From Cyanobacteria bacterium UBA947 (GTDB lineage Bacteria; Cyanobacteriota; Vampirovibrionia; Gastranaerophilales; Gastranaerophilaceae): a stretch of 12,645 nt of DNA. Below the pieces are notes generated by a model. It had not been told where the DNA came from. It worked only from the letters and a program-made list of their open reading frames with translations, and did not search any database. The translations under genes were made by a program, and so were the position numbers. Below, piece after piece: positions 7,062 to 12,645 of the stretch. How positions within the stretch are numbered: the first letter of the stretch is position 1; each line of letters begins with the position of its first letter. The stretch lies in the NCBI GenBank assembly GCA_002293275.1, contig DBCX01000036.1, forward strand, positions 1,197 to 13,841. The letters run 5' to 3'.

Positions 7062-7590
7062 TAACGACAGGGCACAATCATCAAGCGCACCGCCGCCTGA
7101 CGGCGTGCCAAAACCCGGCATAACCCGCAATGCGGACGGTACCATCACAGAGGTTTCCACAAAAGATCTCGGCGACAGAGTTGAGGTTACCATCACAACC
7201 ACCACCCCGGGCAGCCACAGGTCAGGCTCAAGCTACAGTCAGGCAGGCATGGGCTACAGTCCGCTGGGAATGGGCGGCGGTATGATGTTCAACCCGTTTA
7301 TGATGAACATGTTCAACCCGATGATGTTTAACCCGATGATGATGTGCATGCCGGGGCTCGGCGGCGGTTATTTTGACTCCTGCTGCGGCGGCTTTGGCGG
7401 CGGTTACGGCGGTGGCGGCGGGATGCCGAACGGCACAGGTCTGTTCCTTGGCGGCGCACTTGCAGCGCTCGGCGGCGGACTTATCGTGAACAACGCCGAG
7501 ACCAAATTCGGTAAAGTCTTTGGCGGCGTCCTGCTCGGTGCAGGCGCGATAACCGGCACAGTCGGACTTGGTAAAATGATTTTCACATAA
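7018..7590 (+). CDS. -1 frame extension: Met/Gly-rich, glycine-zipper C-terminal domain
   Basis: This frame is open from 6970 to the TAA at 7588-7590. Joined to the upstream gene at G693 by a -1 shift it adds 190 residues, for 883 in all. Read alone, the first usable start is GTG 7105 (161 residues), but no Shine-Dalgarno precedes it, which favours fusion or frameshifting. The extension has a linker (ALNTQLAEELRANDRAQ), a beta-like segment (RNADGTITEVSTKDLGDRVEV) in the style of the upstream protein, and a Met-rich tract with repeated MFNPMM units. A Gly/Cys patch (GGYFDSCCGGFGGG) follows. Two hydrophobic Gly-rich helices close the protein (about LGGALAALGGGLIV and FGGVLLGAGAITGTVGLG) and could insert into membranes as a hairpin. 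Function unknown. The stop is 2 bases from the convergent next gene. Confidence 0.65.
   Translation, partial: GVEALNTQLAEELRANDRAQSSSAPPPDGVPKPGITRNADGTITEVSTKDLGDRVEVTITTTTPGSHRSGSSYSQAGMGYSPLGMGGGMMFNPFMMNMFNPMMFNPMMMCMPGLGGGYFDSCCGGFGGGYGGGGGMPNGTGLFLGGALAALGGGLIVNNAETKFGKVFGGVLLGAGAITGTVGLGKMIFT
7282..7335 (+). repeat. 15-base direct repeats encoding an (M/N)MFNP unit
   Basis: Three near-identical 15-mers occur at 7282-7296, 7306-7320 and 7321-7335 (ATGATGTTCAACCCG and variants). They stay in the reading frame of the -1 extension and encode MMFNP, NMFNP and MMFNP. They probably arose by local duplication. Confidence 0.7.
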
Positions 7591-7592
7591 GT

Positions 7593-8861
7593 TTAAGGCG
7601 CACACCCGGTGTCGTCCGCATCAATTTTCCCGTCAAAATCGTTGTCAACCCCGTCCTCGCACGACCCGATTGACCACTTGCTCTCCGCGCGCGGGTTTGT
7701 CTTTAAATACCTGTCCGGAATCTTTGCCCACAAATACTCAAAATACCCGCGGTAAAACCCTGCCAGAGCAGCATCTTCCAATATTACAACATTCTCATCG
7801 TTAATCCGCTCACCGCTGTAAGAAAAATTCATTGACCCGACCCCAATAAATCTATCATCAATAATCACGCTTTTTGAATGCATTTTCCCCGCGTAGTTTT
7901 CCGCCTTGACTTCCACACCCGCCTGTCGCAGCGCCTCGGTCTTTGAGCCCGGCCCGAGCGGGTTTACCGCATCGATTATCACCTTGACGTCGACCCCGCG
8001 CGCCTTTGCCCTAATCAAACTTTGCGCAAACCCTTCGTGTGTCACAATAAACGCCGGCACATAAACATACTCCCTTGCCGAATCAATCAGCGGCACAAGA
8101 TGGCCCGCCACAATTGTATCGTTTGGCGAAAAATAAACCCCGGCTCCGCTTTGCGCCGCAGCACCCGTGTAAAGACGCTCAAACTCAGACGTAAACCGCA
8201 CCGCCGTGTCCGTGCAATTAATCACAACAACACTGTTCGCGTTGAACCCCGAAAACCCCGTCGCAGTGAAGTTCATAGAGCCGGTGAAAACCTTCTGCCC
8301 GTCAAAAATCGCAAATTTGTTGTGCATAAGTTTGCCCGGGGCACGCGCGCTGACACGGTTTTCAATCAACGCGGCAAGATGCGCCGTGCCCGGGTAATAC
8401 GGCTGCTCGTCGTAAACCAGCCTGATTTTCACCCCGCGCTCTGTTGCGTTTTTAATTGCATCAGTCACCGCAGGCACATCATCCCACCCGAAAACCGCCA
8501 TATCAATTGTTTGCTTTGCATTGTCCACCAGCGACACAAACTCGCGGCAAACCTGCGCCCCGCAGCCGTTGTCAGGTTTTAGTACCTTAGTGAAGTCTGT
8601 CAAAATCAGCCTGACCTTCCCGCTTTCAAACGTCAGCGGGTAGGATTGCGGCGCAGGTTTCGGTTTCGCAGCCGGTTTTGGCGCCGATTTTTGTTTTTGC
8701 GCAGGTTGTTTTTTTGGCGCAATTTTTTTTGGCGGCTCGGGTTGTACCGGCGGCACGACCGTTTTCGGCTCAACCACATTTGCCGGCGGCCGGCTTATCT
8801 CAAACGCTGCAAACCCCAGAAAAACCAAAATTATTCCAAGTATTAAACCCTTATTTTGCAA
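7593..8861 (-). CDS. Membrane-anchored phospholipase D-family phosphodiesterase (two HKD motifs)
   Basis: 422 residues from a TTG start (8861). It overlaps the last 11 bases of the upstream deacetylase gene, which suggests translational coupling; no in-frame ATG lies nearby. Residues 5-20 form one hydrophobic anchor, not a lipobox. Residues 24-71 are a Pro/Lys/Ala-rich spacer that could span part of the envelope. Two PLD half-domains follow: HKD1 with H180, K182, D187 and GSMNF (N197), and HKD2 with H328, K330, D335 and GSMNF (N345). Both are intact, so the enzyme should be an active monomeric phosphodiesterase acting on phospholipid or nucleic acid outside the inner membrane; the substrate cannot be read from sequence. 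The tail has a Ca-binding-type motif (CEDGVDNDFDGKIDADD then GC, 401-420), often seen at the ends of secreted proteins. The paired Cys (100/105, 401/420) suit an oxidising compartment. Confidence 0.88.
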   Translation of the reverse strand: MQNKGLILGIILVFLGFAAFEISRPPANVVEPKTVVPPVQPEPPKKIAPKKQPAQKQKSAPKPAAKPKPAPQSYPLTFESGKVRLILTDFTKVLKPDNGCGAQVCREFVSLVDNAKQTIDMAVFGWDDVPAVTDAIKNATERGVKIRLVYDEQPYYPGTAHLAALIENRVSARAPGKLMHNKFAIFDGQKVFTGSMNFTATGFSGFNANSVVVINCTDTAVRFTSEFERLYTGAAAQSGAGVYFSPNDTIVAGHLVPLIDSAREYVYVPAFIVTHEGFAQSLIRAKARGVDVKVIIDAVNPLGPGSKTEALRQAGVEVKAENYAGKMHSKSVIIDDRFIGVGSMNFSYSGERINDENVVILEDAALAGFYRGYFEYLWAKIPDRYLKTNPRAESKWSIGSCEDGVDNDFDGKIDADDTGCAP

Positions 8862-9600
8862 AATTTGTTATCTCAAATCCCATCTGTTTGATTTTTTGTT
8901 CAAGCTCTTTGCTCTGTGTCAGCCGAAACTCGGCGCTGCCGCCTTGAAGCGCGCGCGGATGGATGATACCCTCAACTATCCCGTCCCCTTCTATCGCGCG
9001 AAGCCCGTACTCAACAGTCTTTTCGTCCATCATACCCGTGTAGCCCACCCCGATTATATAATCGTTTGTTTTCAGATCGCCCAACTCTTTCCGGTTTTGA
9101 CGCGTAAAATGGTTCAAAAGCCCGACTTTAACAAGGTTCACAGGACTCACCCGTCCCGGCACAAAATACAGCTCCTCATACTGCGTGCGCACAAACGGTA
9201 TCTCGTATTCGCGTGCGAGTTTTACAGCCAGCTTAAAAACCCGCGGAATCGCGTGCACATGAACGTGCGAGTCCAAATGGCTCACCTGCGTATGTTTTAG
9301 AATCTTTTCTATCTGCGCGCGAAACTCTTTTTCCGTCTCGTTTATGTCCGCCGTGAACATCTGCAAAAAACTCTTCGCCGAAGTGCCCGTCAACATTTTG
9401 CCCTCAATAATATTAAGATGCGCCCCGACGCTCAGCCCCGGGCACTCGGGCAAAATCTCGTGCACCGCAGCACCAAACTCTTTTCCGTTTGCAACAAGGC
9501 TCGCGCTTTTTAAAAACCCGTAGTTATAACCGTTCAAAACCGCCTTGTTATGCGATTTGGACATCCCGAAGTCGTCAGCGTTCAATATAAACTTTTTCAT
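8851..9600 (-). CDS. YdjC/ChbG-family carbohydrate deacetylase
   Basis: 249 residues, near the usual family length. These metal-dependent enzymes remove N-acetyl groups from sugars: ChbG acts on chitooligosaccharides, HpnK on hopanoid glucosamine, and NaxD on undecaprenyl-phosphate N-acetylhexosamine. Visible motifs are NADDFG (7-12), GAHLN (59-63), HLDSHVHVH (108-116) and IIHPRA near residue 213. By analogy the metal is held by D10, H61 and a His of the HVHVH cluster, and D9 is the catalytic base. No signal peptide is present, so it is cytosolic. It is divergent from a lipid-linked-sugar GT2 with only 14 bases between start codons, which favours a NaxD-like role over chitooligosaccharide breakdown (inference). 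The start codon lies in the symmetric promoter palindrome, 6 bases from a -10 box, with no Shine-Dalgarno. Confidence 0.9.
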   Translation of the reverse strand: MKKFILNADDFGMSKSHNKAVLNGYNYGFLKSASLVANGKEFGAAVHEILPECPGLSVGAHLNIIEGKMLTGTSAKSFLQMFTADINETEKEFRAQIEKILKHTQVSHLDSHVHVHAIPRVFKLAVKLAREYEIPFVRTQYEELYFVPGRVSPVNLVKVGLLNHFTRQNRKELGDLKTNDYIIGVGYTGMMDEKTVEYGLRAIEGDGIVEGIIHPRALQGGSAEFRLTQSKELEQKIKQMGFEITNFAK

Positions 9601-9617
9601 GGTACAATTGTAGCATG
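9598..9617. promoter_or_regulatory. Symmetric divergent promoter with both start codons in one near-palindrome
   Basis: CATGGTACAATTGTAGCATG is palindromic except for one central-flank position per arm. TACAATTGTA (9603-9612) gives a TACAAT -10 hexamer on each strand, each exactly 6 bases before an ATG (9600 minus, 9615 plus). Each hexamer also has an extended -10 TGn, supplied by the base pairs of the opposite gene's start codon plus the next G. Expected transcription starts fall at the A of each ATG, so both mRNAs would be leaderless. No clear -35 is seen on either side. Confidence 0.6.
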
Positions 9618-10568
9618 AAAAATCCTGTACTTGCGATTATCATACCGTGTTTTAATGAGGAATTAAGCGTCAAACCGGCGGCCGAAACGCTTTTGGCGCT
9701 GCTTGACGGCATGGTTAAAAAGGGCAAAATCAGCAAAAAAAGTTTTCTCTATTTTGTTGACGACGGTTCGTGCGACAAGACCTGGGAAATTGTTGAAAAA
9801 CTCCACAAAAAAAACCCGCAGGTTAAAGGGATGCGTTTTGTTCGGAACTTTGGCAACCAAAAGGCGCTGATAGCCGGGCTTGAAGGCTCGCGTGAACTCG
9901 GATGCGACTGCGCCGTCTCAATTGACGCGGATTTGCAGCAGGACGAGCGCGCGATAGAAAAATTTGTTGATCAATACCTGAAGGGCGCCGATATTGTCGC
10001 AGGTATCCGCAAAAGCCGCAACACCGACGGCCTTATTAAAAAATGGTCCGCGCTCGCGTTCTACAAGATAATGAACCTTTTAGGCGTGAAAATTCCGCCT
10101 AACCACTCGGATTTCCGGCTTGTCAGCCGCCGCGCCCTTGATATTATGAGCCAGTACGGCGAAAAATACCTGTTTCTGCGCGGGTTCTTTAACGAGGTCG
10201 GCCTAAAAACAGCCTATGTCTATTTTGACGTAAAACCTCGGCTCTACGGCGATACCAAGTTTAATTTTATGACGCTGACCGCAATGGCGCTCAACGGTAT
10301 AACCTCATACAGCGTCGTTCCTCTGCGCATAATCACGGCACTCGGATTCCTAATGGCGTTTTTTGGGTTTGGTGTCGGCGTCTGGACGGTTTTTGAGAAA
10401 ATATTTTTTGATGAAAGCCCGAACGGGTTTGCGACCGCGATTATTCTCTCAAGCCTTTTTGTCGGCATCCAACTGTTTTGCCTCGGTGTAATCGGCGAGT
10501 ATATCGGCCAAATTTACCGCGAGGTCAAAGGCCGCCCGCGGTATCTTAAAGATACTGACTTGAAATAG
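9615..10568 (+). CDS. Polyprenyl-phosphate glycosyltransferase, GT2 family (GtrB/ArnC/DPM1-like)
   Basis: 317 residues. It transfers a sugar from a nucleotide donor to a polyprenyl phosphate at the cytoplasmic face of the inner membrane. The GT-A domain (about 1-225) has VSIPCFNEE-type sequence IIIPCFNEE (8-16), VDDGS (48-52), the metal-binding DAD with DLQQD (104-110) and the family segment PNHSDFRLVSRR (162-173). Two C-terminal transmembrane helices follow (about 236-260 and 273-296), then the basic tail EYIGQIYREVKGRPRYL. Length and layout match GtrB and ArnC/FlmF-type enzymes. The donor sugar is not readable, but the divergent YdjC deacetylase suggests an N-acetylhexosamine. There is no Shine-Dalgarno; a -10 box 6 bases before the ATG predicts a leaderless mRNA. 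A terminator follows the stop. Confidence 0.9.
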   Translation: MKNPVLAIIIPCFNEELSVKPAAETLLALLDGMVKKGKISKKSFLYFVDDGSCDKTWEIVEKLHKKNPQVKGMRFVRNFGNQKALIAGLEGSRELGCDCAVSIDADLQQDERAIEKFVDQYLKGADIVAGIRKSRNTDGLIKKWSALAFYKIMNLLGVKIPPNHSDFRLVSRRALDIMSQYGEKYLFLRGFFNEVGLKTAYVYFDVKPRLYGDTKFNFMTLTAMALNGITSYSVVPLRIITALGFLMAFFGFGVGVWTVFEKIFFDESPNGFATAIILSSLFVGIQLFCLGVIGEYIGQIYREVKGRPRYLKDTDLK

Positions 10569-10578
10569 TTAACTAAAC

Positions 10579-10607
10579 ACCAAAACCCGATGTCTTGGTT
10601 TTCTTTT
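10579..10607 (+). terminator. Rho-independent terminator of the GT2 gene
   Basis: Eleven bases after the stop, ACCAAAAC pairs with GTCTTGGT around a 5-base loop CCGAT (one A-C mismatch in the stem), and TTTTCTTTT follows. The stem is modest but position and T-tract fit. Confidence 0.55.
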
Positions 10608-10608
10608 G

Positions 10609-10640
10609 CTTACTTTTCTTTTTCCTAAAAGAAAAGTAAG
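10609..10640. repeat. 14-bp perfect AT-rich hairpin with TCCT loop
   Basis: CTTACTTTTCTTTT (10609-10622) and AAAAGAAAAGTAAG (10627-10640) are exact complements. Neither strand has a T-run after the stem, so it is not a classical terminator. It lies between the GT2 terminator and the 3' end of the SRP RNA gene and may be a dispersed palindromic element or a 3'-end processing structure. On the minus strand its T-rich arm directly follows the SRP RNA closing helix and may serve as that gene's T-tract. Confidence 0.7.
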
Positions 10641-10645
10641 TAAGT

Positions 10646-10747
10646 GCCGTGCCGCTGCTAACTCATACCCGCAAGTGACGTCTTAGTGCTGCTGTGTTTC
10701 CACCCTGACACGGTTCAACGGCTCACGCCATGAAACAACGACACGAC
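10646..10747 (-). ncRNA. ffs: Small signal recognition particle RNA (4.5S-type)
   Basis: About 102 bases on the minus strand, scaffold of the Ffh particle that targets membrane proteins. The apical domain is clear: GTCAGG, then stem GTG, GNRA tetraloop GAAA, stem CAC, then AGCAGC (plus-strand 10688-10709). This matches the conserved symmetric loop (CAGG / AGCAG) of helix 8. The ends pair over 12 bp including G-U: GTCGTGTCGTTG (5', 10747-10736) with CAGCGGCACGGC (3', 10657-10646). An inner TTCAT/ATGAG stem adjoins it. The 5' end lies 6 bases after an extended -10 box, supporting the boundary. It is the short form without an Alu domain. Confidence 0.85.
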
Positions 10748-10753
10748 ATAATC

Positions 10754-10762
10754 ATTCTACCA
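10754..10762 (-). promoter_or_regulatory. Extended -10 promoter for the SRP RNA
   Basis: On the minus strand this reads TGGTAGAAT, a TGn extended -10 with the hexamer at 10759-10754. The predicted start, 6-7 bases on, coincides with the first base of the closing helix at 10747. A weak TTACCT lies 17 bases upstream at the -35 position. Confidence 0.55.
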
Positions 10763-10838
10763 CAAATTAATCGTTCAGGTAATGTAAAACTTTTCCAACA
10801 GTCGTATTATTTTAGCATAGACTCTGGAAAGGACAAAA

Positions 10839-11348
10839 ATGATTAATAAAAAATTAGAAAGTGCATTAAATGAACAAATTAACAAGGAATTTTATTCGGC
10901 TTACTTATATCTTGCTATGTCGGCTCTTCTTAGTGAAAACAGCTATCTTGGTCTTGCCAATTGGGCAAGGGTTCAAGCCCGCGAAGAAGTTGACCACGCA
11001 ATGATTATATTTGACCATATCCTCGCGCGCGGCGGAGAGGTTCACCTGAAACAAATTGACACCCCCGAATATACATCGGGCGGCCCGCTTGAAATCTTCC
11101 AGCAAGCCTACGAACACGAGGTTTTTGTCACGCAGTCAATAGATAAAATCGCAAAACTCGCGCAGGAGGAAAACGATTTTGCAACACGCAACTTCCTCAA
11201 CTGGTTCCTGTCCGAACAGGTTGAAGAAGAAGAGCAAACGCTTGATATCGTGAACGAACTGAAACTCTACGGTCAAGATTGCGGCGCGATGTTCCACATA
11301 GACGAAAAACTCGGTCAGCGCAAATACGAACCGCCTACGGGTTTGTGA
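10839..11348 (+). CDS. ftnA: Bacterial non-haem ferritin
   Basis: 169 residues, typical ferritin length; forms a 24-subunit shell that oxidises Fe(II) and stores it as a mineral in the cytoplasm. The ferroxidase centre is complete: E17, Y24, E50, H53, E94, Q127 and E130 fall at the same numbers as in E. coli FtnA. Characteristic segments are NKEFYSAYLYLAMS (15-28), AREEVDHA (47-54) and FLSEQVEEEE (123-132). It lacks the haem-ligand Met52 of bacterioferritin (Asp here) and is too long for Dps. Shine-Dalgarno GGAAAGGA (10826-10833) lies 5 bases before the ATG. A weak TATTAT (10805-10810) could be its -10. I see no Fur-box-like palindrome. The 3' end overlaps the convergent oxidase gene by 14 bases. 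It is a stand-alone gene, divergent from ffs. Confidence 0.95.
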   Translation: MINKKLESALNEQINKEFYSAYLYLAMSALLSENSYLGLANWARVQAREEVDHAMIIFDHILARGGEVHLKQIDTPEYTSGGPLEIFQQAYEHEVFVTQSIDKIAKLAQEENDFATRNFLNWFLSEQVEEEEQTLDIVNELKLYGQDCGAMFHIDEKLGQRKYEPPTGL

Positions 11349-12636
11349 AGATTTTGCCCGGATTCAATATATTGTCCGGATCAAAAACTTTTTTTATCGC
11401 GCGCATGTACTCCATCGCAAGCGGGTCCGTAAACTTGCCCAAATAAGGCCGTTTCAAAATCCCGATGCCGTGCTCGCCTGATATCGTGCCGCCAAGGCTG
11501 CGCGTCAGCTCGTAAATCTCCTCTTTTGCAAGCCCGAGTCTTGCGCACTCGTCCGCGTCCTCAAAATCCACCGGAATCTGCGGATGCACGCTCCCGTCGC
11601 CCACATGCCCGATTAAACACGAAATCAAATTGTGCCGCTCGCAAATCTCCCGGATGCCGCCCACCAGCTTGCCCAAATTCTCACGCGGCACAATCACATC
11701 ATCTGTTGTCACGTTCGGTTTTAGTTTCGCGCACATGTCCCACGACGAGCGCCGCGCCGCCCAAATCTCCTCATACTCGTGCTCATTTTTTGAAACCCGG
11801 CAGTCTTTTAAATTGATTTGGGCCGGTTCGTCAAACTCAATCAGCAGCGCGGCCTGTTTGTCTTTTGCAAGCCCCGAGACCGCCAGCGCATTCTTGTCCA
11901 TAAAATCAATAACCGACGGCCGCAGTTTTATCATATCGCCCACCGCGTCAATCGCAGCCTCCGTCGTATCAAAAAACGCGAGGCAAACCTGTTTGTGCTG
12001 CGGTTTTGGGATGAGTTTCAGCGTCGCCTCAACAATTATCCCGAGCGTGCCCTCGCTGCCCACAAAAAGGCTTGTCAAATTGTAACCCGCCGCATTCTTT
12101 ATCGTGTCAGACCCCGTTTTCATAATCCTGCCGTCCGCGGTCACAACCGTCAAACCCAGCACATAATCTTTCATCCCGCCGTATTTGAAAGTCCGTGCGC
12201 CCGCGCTCGCCTGCGCTAAGCCGCCCCCGATTGTTGAAATATTCAGCGCCGACGGATCAGGCGGAAAATAAAGTCCCATATCCTCAACCTGACGCTGGAA
12301 ATCGCCCAGCACCACACCCGGTTCCACACGCGCGGTCATATTTTGCGCGTTAATCTCAAGCACCTTGTTCATCTTCTCAAAGCTTAAAATTATCCCGCCT
12401 TCTTCCGGCACGCACGCGCCCACAACGTTTGTCCCCGCACCGCGGCAGATAATCGGCAGACGGTGTTTTTGCGCTTTCAGCACAATTTCTTGCACCTGCT
12501 TTGCTGTTTTCACAAATACAAACGCCTCGGCCGGCGCACTCAACCCGGACGAATCCTTCAAATAATCATCAGGTATCCCCGAACCAACCCAATCCCAGGA
12601 GGATGCGTTCTTGTCAGCGCCCTCATCAATCCACAT
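11335..12636 (-). CDS. FAD-binding oxidase, GlcD / D-lactate dehydrogenase type (N-terminus possibly extends past the window)
   Basis: 433 residues from the ATG at 12636. Family members oxidise D-2-hydroxyacids such as glycolate or D-lactate using FAD (PCMH fold), often with GlcE/GlcF partners. Seen are PICRGAGTNVVG and GGIILSFEKMN (FAD pyrophosphate site), PPDPSALNISTIGGGLA, KNAAGYNLTSLFVGSEGTLGII, the metal-binding HVGDGSVHP near residue 345 and the C-terminal SGEHGIGILKRPYL. It ends with a family-typical FDPDNILNPGK. The reading frame stays open upstream of the ATG to the right edge and no Shine-Dalgarno is visible, so the true start may lie outside; family members are usually about 450-470 residues. 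Substrate cannot be set from sequence. The gene is convergent with ferritin and has no terminator between them. Confidence 0.9.
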   Translation of the reverse strand: MWIDEGADKNASSWDWVGSGIPDDYLKDSSGLSAPAEAFVFVKTAKQVQEIVLKAQKHRLPIICRGAGTNVVGACVPEEGGIILSFEKMNKVLEINAQNMTARVEPGVVLGDFQRQVEDMGLYFPPDPSALNISTIGGGLAQASAGARTFKYGGMKDYVLGLTVVTADGRIMKTGSDTIKNAAGYNLTSLFVGSEGTLGIIVEATLKLIPKPQHKQVCLAFFDTTEAAIDAVGDMIKLRPSVIDFMDKNALAVSGLAKDKQAALLIEFDEPAQINLKDCRVSKNEHEYEEIWAARRSSWDMCAKLKPNVTTDDVIVPRENLGKLVGGIREICERHNLISCLIGHVGDGSVHPQIPVDFEDADECARLGLAKEEIYELTRSLGGTISGEHGIGILKRPYLGKFTDPLAMEYMRAIKKVFDPDNILNPGKIFTNP

Positions 12637-12645
12637 AGGCCGCCA

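Noticed and set aside
7282..7335. CRISPR-like array
   Set aside because: Repeats are 15 bases, nearly contiguous, in frame, and part of a coding sequence.
7228..7605. His/Ala-rich minus-strand frame at 7228-7605
   Set aside because: Mirror of the Met/Gly-rich tail; its His runs come from ATG repeats read in reverse.
8851..9600. Assigning the deacetylase as HpnK of hopanoid synthesis
   Set aside because: No hopanoid gene (squalene cyclase, HpnH/J) is in the window, and the partner GT2 is of the polyprenyl-phosphate type.

Overview
The window looks like chromosomal DNA of an uncultured, probably gut-associated bacterium with a Gram-negative-type envelope. My best guess is the non-photosynthetic sister group of Cyanobacteria (Melainabacteria / Gastranaerophilales). 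The reasons are the style of the large orphan proteins, a Mini-III RNase, a small SRP RNA with a GAAA tip, and the mix of envelope genes. This placement is an inference; no 16S gene or marker protein is present. I see no IS element, prophage, tRNA or CRISPR array.

Layout. Bases 1-1379 (minus) hold a multi-pass GT-C-type membrane glycosyltransferase cut by the left edge. A divergent promoter region with a perfect inverted repeat (about 1388-1434) separates it from a 999-residue protein (1486-4485, plus). That protein has a Clp N-domain-like region, a degenerate Clp-type AAA module, a degenerate FtsH-type AAA module and an intact M41 zinc-protease domain. A Mini-III RNase follows 21 bases later (4507-4863). 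Then comes a large orphan protein with RHS/YD-like sequence (4940-7024). Its stop codon is preceded by a C CCG GGG heptamer and followed by a stem-loop, and the -1 frame continues to 7590 into a Met/Gly-rich, membrane-prone C-terminus. This looks like programmed -1 frameshifting giving 694- and 883-residue products.

Bases 7593-9600 (minus) carry a membrane-anchored two-HKD phospholipase D-family protein overlapping a YdjC/ChbG-type deacetylase. The deacetylase shares a 14-base intergenic region with a divergent polyprenyl-phosphate glycosyltransferase (9615-10568, plus). The two start codons lie in a near-perfect 20-bp palindrome with an extended -10 box on each strand, which suggests two leaderless mRNAs from one symmetric promoter. 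The 270-base gap that follows holds a terminator, a 14-bp perfect hairpin and a small SRP RNA (ffs) on the minus strand. The last genes are a ferritin (10839-11348, plus) and a convergent, 14-base-overlapping GlcD-type FAD oxidase (minus, near the right edge).

How the genes may work together. The GT2 enzyme, the YdjC deacetylase and perhaps the GT-C enzyme are the three activities needed to make, N-deacetylate and transfer a lipid-linked amino sugar, as in Francisella FlmF2-NaxD-FlmK. The most unusual items are the Clp/FtsH-like protease with two apparently inactivated ATPase sites, the candidate frameshift gene, and the symmetric leaderless promoter.
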